The translations under genes and the position numbers were made by a program. From DASWHK01 sp036398215 (lineage in GTDB: Bacteria > Acidobacteriota > UBA890), in NCBI GenBank assembly GCA_036398215.1, contig DASWHK010000169.1:1-11207 (forward strand): a DNA stretch of 11,207 nucleotides, read 5' to 3'. Shown here in pieces: positions 1-6,100 of the stretch (its first letter is position 1; each line of letters opens with the position of its first letter). The notes beneath the pieces are model-generated. The model saw nothing but the letters and a program-made list of their open reading frames with translations. It ran no database searches and had not been told where the DNA came from.

Positions 1-555
1 GCCCTGGAGCGCTCGCAGGCCCGGCGTGTTGGGCGAGGAGACGTTGATCACGAGGTAGTCCGCCACCGGGGCCAGCACCTTGGCCGCCGCCGCGTAGTCG
101 CCGGCGGCGTCGGCACTGTCGCGGTTCGGGCCGATGTTGACGCCGACCGGCCCGGTCCCTCCGGCTGCGCGCCACCTGTCCAACGCGGCGCGGGCCGCCG
201 CGGCGCCGCGGTTGTTGAAGCCGAGCCGGTTGATCACCGCGCCGTCCTGCGGCAGGCGGAAGACGCGCGGGCGCGGATTGCCCAGCTGGGCGCGCGGCGT
301 GAGGGTGCCGACCTCGACGAATCCGAAGCCGAGGCCGAGCAGCGGGCCGGGCGCCAGCGCGTCCTTGTCGAAGCCGGCGGCCAGGCCGAGGGGGTTGGGG
401 AACGCGCGGCCCCAGAGGCGGATCGCGAGCGCGGGGTCGTCCGCCGCCGGCGCGCGCGGCGCCAGGCCGCGCTTCAGCGCCCACAGCGTCGCGCGATGCG
501 CGGTTTCGGGATCGAGCAGACGCAGGCAGCGCTGCGCCAGACCAAGGACAGCCAT
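1..555 (-). CDS. pyrD: Dihydroorotate dehydrogenase (quinone), class 2, N-terminal part
   Basis: This is the first 185 residues of a class 2 dihydroorotate dehydrogenase. The family oxidises dihydroorotate to orotate in pyrimidine synthesis, passing electrons through FMN to membrane quinone. The reverse-strand translation starts MAVLGLAQRCLRLLDPETAH, which fits the amphipathic N-terminal membrane-contacting helix of class 2 enzymes. Family motifs follow: NPLGLAAGFDKDA, then GFGFVEVGTLTP, then INRLGFNN, then GVNIGPN and VVNVSSPNTPG near the cut. The ATG at 553-555 has GAGG 9 nt upstream. The family is usually about 340-360 residues, so roughly half, including the catalytic serine region, lies beyond the left edge. 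The gene diverges from the aminotransferase gene. The identification is firm and nothing looks abnormal in the visible part. Confidence 0.96.
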   Translation of the reverse strand, partial: MAVLGLAQRCLRLLDPETAHRATLWALKRGLAPRAPAADDPALAIRLWGRAFPNPLGLAAGFDKDALAPGPLLGLGFGFVEVGTLTPRAQLGNPRPRVFRLPQDGAVINRLGFNNRGAAAARAALDRWRAAGGTGPVGVNIGPNRDSADAAGDYAAAAKVLAPVADYLVINVSSPNTPGLRALQG

Positions 556-595
556 GACGGACGGCCTCGCGTGGGTCCCATGGGGTGCGGCGGCG

Positions 596-625
596 AGCCT
601 AGCCGACCCGCCACAGAGCGAACAA
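596..625 (-). promoter_or_regulatory. Candidate pyrD promoter
   Basis: On the minus strand, TTGTTC (620-625) is separated by 18 nt from TAGGCT (596-601), and the pyrD ATG lies about 40 nt beyond the -10. The -35 match is weak. The -10 resembles the TAGGGT boxes in front of lysS and the TerB gene in this window, which is the main support. Confidence 0.35.
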
Positions 626-689
626 GGCTGCGGAACAGGTGAGGCAAATGCAGCGGACACGATCTCGAAACCGGGTGCGCGCATTTCTT

Positions 690-717
690 TTGCCCGGACC
701 CGCGAAGCCGTTATGCT
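690..717 (+). promoter_or_regulatory. Candidate promoter of the aminotransferase-cupin pair
   Basis: TTGCCC (690-695) is followed after 16 nt by TATGCT (712-717), each matching four of six sigma70 consensus bases. It lies in the 233-nt divergent gap (556-788) between pyrD and the aminotransferase gene and would give a leader of about 65 nt. I see no riboswitch, attenuator peptide or strong hairpin in that gap. Confidence 0.35.
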
Positions 718-788
718 GGTCGCGACAGGTCGCGGCGCCGCCGGGCGACCCGCACTCCCCGCGAGGCCGCGACGAACGCGAGGACGAG

Positions 789-1652
789 ATGGCCTCTGGT
801 CACGAGGCGCCGCAGACGCGTGCGCTCCACTACATCGAAGGCGCGTGGCGCGAAGGCAACCCGCCCATCATGGGGCCCATGACCCATGCGACGTGGATGT
901 CCTCCATCGTGTTCGACGGCGCGCGGGCGTTCGAGGGGGTGACGCCCGACCTCGACCGGCATTGCCAGCGGCTGATCGCGTCCGCCAGGACCATGGGGCT
1001 CGCCCCGCCGCTGAGCGCCGGCGAGGTCGAGGAGATCGCGCACGACGGCATCGGCCGCTTCGCCAACGGCACGGCGCTCTACATCCGGCCCATGCTGTGG
1101 GCGGAATCGGGCTTCATCGTGCCCGACCCGCAGTCGACCCGCTTCTGCCTGACGCTGTTCGAGGCGCCCATGCCCGAGCCCAAGGGCTTCGGCGTCTGCC
1201 TCTCGCCCTACCGCCGGCCGACCCCCGAGACCGCGCCGACGCTGGCCAAGGCCGCCTGCCTCTATCCCAATTCCGTGCGCGCCATCCAGGACGCCAATCA
1301 GCGGGGCTTCGACAACGCGGTGATCCTCGATTCGCTCGGCAACGTCGCCGAGCTCGCCACCGCCAACATCTGGCTGGCCAAGGACGGCGCCGCCCATACT
1401 CCGGTGCCCAACGGCTGCTTCCTCAACGGCGTGACCCGCCAGCGGGTGGCGAAGCTGCTCGCCGAGGCCGGCGTGCCGGTCTACGAGCGCACCATCACCT
1501 ACGAGGACCTCGCCGCGGCCGACGAGGTCTTCTCCACCGGCAACCTCGGCAAGGTGCTGCCGATCACCCGCCTCGACGACCGCGATCTGCAGCCGGGCCC
1601 GGTCTATGCCCGCGCCCGCCGGCTCTATTGGGAGTGGGCGCACGGCGGCTGA
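789..1652 (+). CDS. ilvE: Branched-chain-type amino acid aminotransferase (fold type IV, PLP)
   Basis: A 287-residue PLP-dependent class IV aminotransferase. The family transfers the amino group between glutamate and branched-chain 2-keto acids in the cytoplasm, the last step of Ile/Leu/Val synthesis and the first of their breakdown. Visible landmarks are VFDGARAFEG (about 41-50), Arg57 in the phosphate-binding segment (DRHCQRL), YIRP (98-101), the probable Schiff-base lysine K154 in LAKAACLYPNS, and Glu188 in AELATANIW, which matches the SEGAGEN segment of E. coli IlvE. FSTGNLGKVLPI near the end matches the MSGTAAEITPV segment. I chose ATG 789 because GAGGACGAG precedes it and the homologous domain begins soon after. 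The frame is open upstream to 639, but that extension is arginine-rich and unconvincing. Substrate choice among class IV enzymes (BCAT, D-amino acid, methylthiobutyrate) is not settled by sequence alone, so the symbol is tentative. Confidence 0.88.
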   Translation: MASGHEAPQTRALHYIEGAWREGNPPIMGPMTHATWMSSIVFDGARAFEGVTPDLDRHCQRLIASARTMGLAPPLSAGEVEEIAHDGIGRFANGTALYIRPMLWAESGFIVPDPQSTRFCLTLFEAPMPEPKGFGVCLSPYRRPTPETAPTLAKAACLYPNSVRAIQDANQRGFDNAVILDSLGNVAELATANIWLAKDGAAHTPVPNGCFLNGVTRQRVAKLLAEAGVPVYERTITYEDLAAADEVFSTGNLGKVLPITRLDDRDLQPGPVYARARRLYWEWAHGG

Positions 1653-1691
1653 GCCCACCCCACTCCGATTCGCGACGACAGGAGACGCGCC

Positions 1692-1991
1692 ATGAGCGAG
1701 AAGGCCCAAAGCGAAAGTGCTCGGCCGACCGTGTTCATCGACAACGAACGCACCCGCGTCACCGAGTGGCGCTTTGCCCCCGGCGCGGCGACCGGCTGGC
1801 ACCGCCACGAGCACGATTACGTGGTGATCCCGCTGATGGACGGCCGCCTGAAACTAATCACCGAGGGCGGGAAGGACTCCTACGCCGACCTCAAGGCCGG
1901 CCAGCCCTACTTCCGCCCCCTCGGGGTCGAGCACGACGTGATCAACGACGGCGCCGGCGAATACGCCTTCATCGAAGTGGAGATGAAGTAG
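1692..1991 (+). CDS. Small single-domain cupin protein
   Basis: A 99-residue protein that is essentially one cupin beta-barrel. Motif 1 starts at Gly31 with metal-ligand-type histidines H37 and H39 (H41 also nearby) in GWHRHEHDY. Motif 2 is complete from Gly70 to Asn85, with P76, G78, H81 and N85 in the expected spacing. The glutamate normally found three or four residues after the HxH of motif 1 is absent; Tyr43/Val44 stand there, so the metal site may use three histidines. An AGGAG sequence lies 8 nt before the ATG. The gene starts 39 nt after the aminotransferase stop, so the two are probably cotranscribed. Small cupins of this kind are mostly of unknown substrate, so no reaction is assigned. 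There is no signal peptide, so it is probably cytoplasmic. Confidence 0.9.
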   Translation: MSEKAQSESARPTVFIDNERTRVTEWRFAPGAATGWHRHEHDYVVIPLMDGRLKLITEGGKDSYADLKAGQPYFRPLGVEHDVINDGAGEYAFIEVEMK

Positions 1992-2018
1992 CGGGAGTAC
2001 GGGCAGGAAGTCAGTGCG

Positions 2019-2735
2019 CTAAACCTTGACCCCGCTCAGGATCGCGTGGCCGGCCTTGAGGTAGTGCACGTCGAGGGCGGTGAAGCCCGCCGCCTCCAGC
2101 CATTTCAGCTGATCGAAGAGGGGCGAGGGCTGGTCGACGGGATCGGGATCCGGGTCGCTGTAGTAGTTCCACCTCTCGGCCCGGAAGCGCTCGAAGGCCT
2201 CGAGGTCGCCGTCGCGCGCGAGCGCCCGGGCCTTCACCGCCTCGTCCCAGGCCGCGGCGGCGATGGCCTGGCCCGCAGTCCGGGCCGGCTCAATCAGGTC
2301 GGCCAGCACGAAGGCGCCGCCGGGCGCCAGCAGGGAGTAGATATCTTGGAACAGCGCCTCTTTGCCGGGCCCGTCCAGGTGGTGGATCGCGAGCGAAGAG
2401 ACCACCGCGTGGGCCTCGAACTCGAGGGTCCGCCAGTCCCGCGCCGCCAGGTCGAACTGCCGCGTCTCCAGGCGCGCCGCCAGCGCCCCCGCCGTTCGCC
2501 GGGTCGCCTCCAGCATCCGGGGCGAGCCGTCGAAAGCGTGCACGGTCGCGGCGGGAAAGCGCTCCAGCAAAACGCGGGAGAGCAGGCCCTCGCCGCAGCA
2601 CAGCTCGACGACGTGGCCCGGCCCGTCGAGCGGCGGGATGGCGGTGCAGATGGTCGCGATCTGGGTCTCGCGCTCGGGCACGAAGTAGGCGCCCTCGTCG
2701 ATGAACAGCCGGGAGTCGTCCTCGGTCCAGCGCAT
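2019..2735 (-). CDS. Class I SAM-dependent methyltransferase
   Basis: A 238-residue methyltransferase with a Rossmann-type SAM site. Motif I is VVELCCGEGLL with E44-C-C-G-E-G50. The acidic ribose-binding residue is probably D69 in AFDGSP. Motif IV is probably the VVSSLAIHHLDG segment, followed by a LLAPGGAFVLADL strand typical of the fold. The C-terminus has WLEAAGF and the LKAGHAI ending seen in many small-molecule and tRNA-modifying members. The substrate cannot be told from sequence. The ATG at 2733-2735 lies 11 nt after the lysS stop, with a short AGGG sequence between, so it is very likely translated from the lysS transcript. That proximity hints at a translation-related role but does not prove it. 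The same frame is open far upstream through lysS; that part is antisense-like shadow coding and I exclude it. It ends 27 nt from the convergent cupin gene. Confidence 0.9.
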   Translation of the reverse strand: MRWTEDDSRLFIDEGAYFVPERETQIATICTAIPPLDGPGHVVELCCGEGLLSRVLLERFPAATVHAFDGSPRMLEATRRTAGALAARLETRQFDLAARDWRTLEFEAHAVVSSLAIHHLDGPGKEALFQDIYSLLAPGGAFVLADLIEPARTAGQAIAAAAWDEAVKARALARDGDLEAFERFRAERWNYYSDPDPDPVDQPSPLFDQLKWLEAAGFTALDVHYLKAGHAILSGVKV

Positions 2736-2746
2736 GTCGTTTGGCC

Positions 2747-4366
2747 CTATGCTGCGCTCAGGTCCTCGCCGGCGAGCGCCCGCTCGATCAGGCGGATGGT
2801 TTCTTGGCGGCCGTAGAGGGCGATGAAGGAGCCCATGCGCGGGCCCTGGCTCTGGCCCAGCAGGATCTCGTAGAGCGCCTTGAACCAGGAGCGCAAGTCG
2901 GGCAGCGGGTGGCGCTTGCCGACCTCGTAGACTTGGGTCTGGATGGCCTCGGCGTCGGCGTCGTCCGGCAGGCTCTTGAGCTCGCCCAAGAGGTCCTCGA
3001 GCGCCCGGCGCTCGACCTCGTCCGGCCCGCGGTAGCGCTTGGCCGGCTTCACGAAGTCCCGGTAGTAGGCGATCGCGTGGTCGACCAGGCGGGCCAAGAG
3101 CGGCGCGCTCTCGGGGCCGGCGTCCGGGGCGTAGCGCGAGATGAAGCCCCACAGCACGGCCGGGTCGTCGCTGTTGCACACGCCGACGAGATTGAGCAGC
3201 AGGGCGAAGGCGAGCGGCGAGGCCTCCGCCGGCGGCACGCCGTCGTGGATGTGCCAGACCGGGCTTTCCAGGCGGCCGGCCGGGTCCGTCTCGGCGTTGT
3301 AGCGCTCGAGGAACGAAAGATAGTCGTCGACCGTCTTCGGGATGACGTCGAAGTAGAGCCGCTTGGCGGCGCGCGGCTTCTGGTACATGAAGAGCGCCAG
3401 GCTCTCGGGCGGCGCGTAGGTCAGCCATTCCTCGACCGTCAGGCCGTTGCCCTTGGACTTGGAGATCTTCTCGCCCGCCTCGTCGAGGAACAGCTCGTAG
3501 GTAAAGCCCTCGGGCGGCCGGCCGCCCAGCACCTCGACGATCCGGCCGCCGATCTTCACCGATTCGATCAGGTCCTTGCCGGACATCTCGTAGTCGACGC
3601 CGAGCGCGTACCAGCGCATGGCCCAGTCCGGCTTCCACTGCAGCTTGCAGTGCCCGCCGGTGACCGGCACCTCCACCCGGGCGCCCTCCTCGTCCCGGTA
3701 GACGATGGTCCCGGCCGCCACGTTGCGCTCGACCACCGGCACCTGCAGCACGCGCCCGCTCGACGGGCAGAGCGGCAGGAACGGGCTGTAGGTCGCGCGG
3801 CGCTCCGGCCCCAGGGTCGGCAGCATGATGGCCATGATCTCGTCGTAGCAGGCGAGCGCCCGCAGCAGCGCCTCGTCGAACGCGCCGGAGGTGTAGAGCT
3901 CGGTCGCCGACTTGAACTCGTAGTCGAAGCCGAAGGCATCGAGAAAGGCCCGCAGCCGGGCATTGTTGTGGGCGCCGAAGCTCTCGTGGGTGCCGAAGGG
4001 ATCGGGGATGCGGGTCAGCGGCTTGCCGAGGTGGGCGGCCACCAGGTCCTGATTGGGGATGTTGTCGGGCACCTTGCGCAGGCCGTCCATGTCGTCGGAG
4101 AAGCAGTAGAGCCGGCTCGGCACGTCGGAGAGGCGGCGGAAGGCCTGGCGCACCATGGTGGTGCGCACAACCTCGCCGAAGGTGCCGATGTGGGGCAGGC
4201 CGGAAGGGCCGTAGCCGGTCTGGAACAGGACGTAGCCCTTCGCCGGCGTCTCGCCGGCGATTCGGTCGACCAGCTTGCGCGCCTCGACGAACGGCCAGGC
4301 CCGCGCCTCCCGGGCGAGCGCGCGCTCCTCGGGGGAAACCGTCGGCTTGTCGGGCGATCCAAACAT
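2747..4366 (-). CDS. lysS: Lysine--tRNA ligase, class I (archaeal type)
   Basis: A 539-residue class I lysyl-tRNA synthetase, which charges tRNA-Lys with lysine in the cytoplasm. This is the rare class I form, unrelated to the usual class II enzyme, and is known from archaea, spirochaetes and many alphaproteobacteria. The ATP-site HIGH-like motif is HIGT at 59-62 within GYGPSGLPHIGT, and the KMSKS-like loop is KISKSKG starting at K300. The HCKLQWKPDWAMRWYALGVD segment, typical of the class I LysRS Rossmann domain, precedes it. The C-terminal half is the alpha-helical anticodon-binding region. Length is normal and there is no break. The ATG at 4364-4366 fits the start of homology; no convincing Shine-Dalgarno precedes it, and a -10-like box lies only 9 nt upstream. 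The methyltransferase follows 11 nt downstream. The symbol lysK is also used for this class. Confidence 0.97.
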   Translation of the reverse strand: MFGSPDKPTVSPEERALAREARAWPFVEARKLVDRIAGETPAKGYVLFQTGYGPSGLPHIGTFGEVVRTTMVRQAFRRLSDVPSRLYCFSDDMDGLRKVPDNIPNQDLVAAHLGKPLTRIPDPFGTHESFGAHNNARLRAFLDAFGFDYEFKSATELYTSGAFDEALLRALACYDEIMAIMLPTLGPERRATYSPFLPLCPSSGRVLQVPVVERNVAAGTIVYRDEEGARVEVPVTGGHCKLQWKPDWAMRWYALGVDYEMSGKDLIESVKIGGRIVEVLGGRPPEGFTYELFLDEAGEKISKSKGNGLTVEEWLTYAPPESLALFMYQKPRAAKRLYFDVIPKTVDDYLSFLERYNAETDPAGRLESPVWHIHDGVPPAEASPLAFALLLNLVGVCNSDDPAVLWGFISRYAPDAGPESAPLLARLVDHAIAYYRDFVKPAKRYRGPDEVERRALEDLLGELKSLPDDADAEAIQTQVYEVGKRHPLPDLRSWFKALYEILLGQSQGPRMGSFIALYGRQETIRLIERALAGEDLSAA

Positions 4367-4375
4367 GGCGCGCGG

Positions 4376-4404
4376 ACCCTAGGGGGAGCCGGTGAATGCG
4401 TCAA
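4376..4404 (-). promoter_or_regulatory. Probable lysS promoter
   Basis: On the minus strand, TTGACG (4399-4404) is separated by 17 nt from TAGGGT (4376-4381). The lysS ATG starts 9 nt after the -10, so the transcript would have almost no 5' leader. The same TTGACG/TAGGGT pair, followed by a CG-rich CGCGC stretch, precedes the TerB gene. Confidence 0.55.
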
Positions 4405-4420
4405 CGCCGCGTTTATCGGC

Positions 4421-4452
4421 GCCCGGGGGGAGACTCGCCAGAGCCCCCGGGC
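4421..4452 (-). terminator. GC-rich hairpin after the sensor gene
   Basis: GCCCGGGGG (4421-4429) pairs perfectly with CCCCCGGGC (4444-4452) around a 14-nt loop. It begins right after the stop codon of the sensor gene, between the stress module and lysS. No T-run follows on the minus strand, so it is at best an atypical terminator or a 3'-end stabilising hairpin. Confidence 0.45.
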
Positions 4453-4938
4453 TCACGGTTGCTCGGGCTTGTCGCGCTGCGGGTCGCGCAGCAGACGCCA
4501 GAGGAAACGGTGATCCCGCTCCATCAGGGCGAGGAATTCGCGCTTCTTCTCCGGTTCCAGGGTGTCGAGGAAATTGTGGGTTTCCGCCATGACGTCGCCG
4601 ACGAAGGTGACGAACAGCTTGGAGCGTTCGCCGAGCAGCGTTTGGACCCGCGCCTGGTCGAGCGCCGGTTTGCCCATTTCCTCGATCAGCGCCTGGCGCA
4701 GGTGCTCGCCCTCGAGCCGCATCTCCTGCCGGCGCTCGCGCGCCGCGTCGCTGAGCGCCATCAGCTCGGCGCGCTGCGCCTCGCTCAGCTCCAGTTCGGC
4801 GGCCACGAGGTCGAACTGTCGCCCCGGTTCGCCGCGCAGCCTTTCGGCGGTCATCTTCGAGTAGATCACGCCGCCGGCGAAGAAGAGGTTCAACAGCAGC
4901 GAAGCGCCGAGCAGAATCCAAAGCAGTTTGATACGCAT
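4453..4938 (-). CDS. Membrane-anchored periplasmic sensor, CnrX/Spy-CpxP-like
   Basis: A 161-residue protein with a single N-terminal hydrophobic helix (about 4-26, LLWILLGASLLLNLFFAGG) preceded by positive charge, then an all-helical, highly charged periplasmic domain. LELSEAQRAEL (about 49-59) and LEPEKKREFLALM (about 127-139) resemble the repeated LTxxQ-type segments of Spy, CpxP and the heavy-metal-sensor CnrX family. It begins 11 nt after the anti-sigma stop and is the last gene of a sigma/anti-sigma/sensor operon. That position suggests it senses an envelope signal and modulates anti-sigma release of the sigma factor, as CnrX does in the CnrYXH system. The histidines are only H79, H121 and H143, with none in the early helix where CnrX carries metal ligands, and there is no cysteine, so metal sensing is doubtful. 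No strong Shine-Dalgarno is seen; translational coupling is likely. Confidence 0.82.
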   Translation of the reverse strand: MRIKLLWILLGASLLLNLFFAGGVIYSKMTAERLRGEPGRQFDLVAAELELSEAQRAELMALSDAARERRQEMRLEGEHLRQALIEEMGKPALDQARVQTLLGERSKLFVTFVGDVMAETHNFLDTLEPEKKREFLALMERDHRFLWRLLRDPQRDKPEQP

Positions 4939-4949
4939 GGGGCAGCTAG

Positions 4950-5468
4950 CTAGAGGAGATCCTCACCGTCCCGGTCGATGAGACCCACGAACTCCTGGGT
5001 CAGCAGGCGATCGACCTGGCTGCTGTAGACGACCTCGGCGCGGCCGAGCTCGAAACCGGCGACGCTGACCACGAGGAATCCGGCGGCCAATCCCGCAAAG
5101 GCAAGCCCGCGGCCGGGTTCGAGCAGCGCCCCCAAGGCGGCGGCCAAACGGCCCGTCCAATCGCCGACCGGCGGCCGCCGCGCGGGCGCCAGCGCCTGGG
5201 CGCGGGCCACCAACGATTCAGGCGCCGCCGCCGGCGCGGCCTCCAGCGCCTCGCGCGCGGCGATCAGCAGCTCCAGGCTCTCCGCATGGCTCGCCAAGGC
5301 GGCTTCGACGCGCGCGCAGGCGCCGGCGTCGAGATCGCCGTCGAGGTAGGCCGCCAGATCGGCCTCGTCGATGTTCGGCGCCTGGGCCGCCAGGGCCTCC
5401 AGGATGGACGTTCGCGCCCGATCCCAGAGCGCCGGGCCGTCCGCCGCTTTGCTGTTCCCCTCAGGCAT
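4950..5468 (-). CDS. One-helix transmembrane anti-sigma factor
   Basis: A 172-residue protein directly downstream of the ECF sigma gene. The N-terminal part (about 33-78) is an anti-sigma-like helical domain with ADLAAYLDGDLD followed by helices, the pattern seen in cytoplasmic anti-sigma domains (AxYLDGEL). An Ala/Pro-rich linker (about 77-100) leads to one transmembrane helix (about 121-141, GLAFAGLAAGFLVVSVAGF) and a 30-residue periplasmic tail. The zinc-binding HxxxCxxC motif of ZAS anti-sigmas is absent; the only cysteine is C51. By position it should bind the sigma factor at the inner membrane and receive a signal from the neighbouring sensor. ATG 5468 is preceded by GAGGAG, 12 nt away; a TTG start just after that sequence is an alternative, and the longer open frame overlaps the sigma gene. 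No known family name can be given with certainty. Confidence 0.78.
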   Translation of the reverse strand: MPEGNSKAADGPALWDRARTSILEALAAQAPNIDEADLAAYLDGDLDAGACARVEAALASHAESLELLIAAREALEAAPAAAPESLVARAQALAPARRPPVGDWTGRLAAALGALLEPGRGLAFAGLAAGFLVVSVAGFELGRAEVVYSSQVDRLLTQEFVGLIDRDGEDLL

Positions 5469-5517
5469 GCGTTCTCGCAACTCCTCGGTTGCCCATGATA
5501 CGCGAAATTGGCGGCGT

Positions 5518-6070
5518 TCATCCCCCAAATTCCGGGTCGTCGGCCCGGAAATGGGCGCGCAGCTTGGCGAGCGCCTTGTGGTGCATGCTGCGCACCGTCT
5601 GCCGGTCCACGCCCATGATCTCGGCCGCATCGGCGACCTCCAGATCGCGGCGGTAGAGCAGTTCGAGGACGAGCGCCTGGCGGGGTGACAGCAGCCCCGC
5701 GGGAATGCGAATGGCGGGCTGCAGCCGTGGTTCCTCGGCCAGGCTGTCCTCCGGCACGGCGTCGAGGGCGAGCTCCGGGGCCTTGCGCCGGCGCAGGTGG
5801 TCGATGGCGGCGCTGGTGGCGATCACCGTCAGCCAGGTCGAGAGCGCCGCCCGCGCCGGATCGTAAGCGCGCAAAAGTCGGTAATCTGCCTTACAGAGAC
5901 GCAAAAAGACTTCCTGTGCCACGTCGTCCACTTCGTCCGGCGGGGCCCAGCGGCCCAGGCGGTGCTTGCACGGCGGCAAAGATGACCCGCGCGTAGCGGC
6001 TGACAAATCGGTCCCAGGCCCGCTTGTCGCCTCGCGAAAGCGCCTTCAGGTCGACACTATCCTCTGACAC
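5518..6070 (-). CDS. ECF-type sigma factor, interrupted by a one-base frameshift
   Basis: An RNA polymerase sigma factor of the ECF type that would be 183 residues if the frame were restored. The first 35 codons (GTG at 6070, to about 5966) encode MSEDSVDLKALSRGDKRAWD and then RFVSRYARVIFAAVQ, the start of region 2. The rest continues one frame over, from about 5964 to the TGA at 5518: HRLGRW, then DEVDDVAQEVFLRL and LSTWLTVIATSAAIDHLRRR (region 2), then LSPRQALVLELLYRRDLEVA, EIMGVDRQTV and MHHKALAKLR (region 4 helix-turn-helix). Removing one T of the TT at 5966-5967 joins both halves as AAVQHRLGRW with no lost residue. The 162-residue open frame from 6006 alone begins with an out-of-family N-terminus and lacks part of region 2. 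The frameshift may be a sequencing error or a recent mutation. It is followed after 49 nt by the anti-sigma gene. Confidence 0.85.
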
Positions 6071-6091
6071 CCTCGCGACCCCCGCTATACT
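6064..6091 (+). promoter_or_regulatory. Probable promoter of the helicase gene
   Basis: CTGACA (6064-6069) and TATACT (6086-6091) are separated by 16 nt, a close sigma70 match. The helicase ATG (6101) lies 9 nt after the -10, predicting a leader of only a few bases. The -35 covers the GTG start codon of the divergent sigma gene. Confidence 0.5.
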
Positions 6092-6100
6092 CCTCCCGCC

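Noticed and set aside
639..788. N-terminal extension of the aminotransferase from an upstream ATG
   Set aside because: The extension is basic and low in family similarity, while ATG 789 has a suitable ribosome site and gives a normal family N-terminus.
1992..2018. Possible terminator between the convergent cupin and methyltransferase genes
   Set aside because: The 27-nt gap shows no stable inverted repeat or T-run.
134..2029. Very long plus-strand open frame covering pyrD, the aminotransferase and the cupin
   Set aside because: Its translation is Arg/Pro/Ala-rich low-complexity sequence with no family features, and three recognisable genes in other frames occupy the same bases. It is an artefact of high GC.
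2741..4513. 590-codon plus-strand open frame antisense to lysS
   Set aside because: Composition is typical of a shadow frame and lysS on the other strand is unambiguous.
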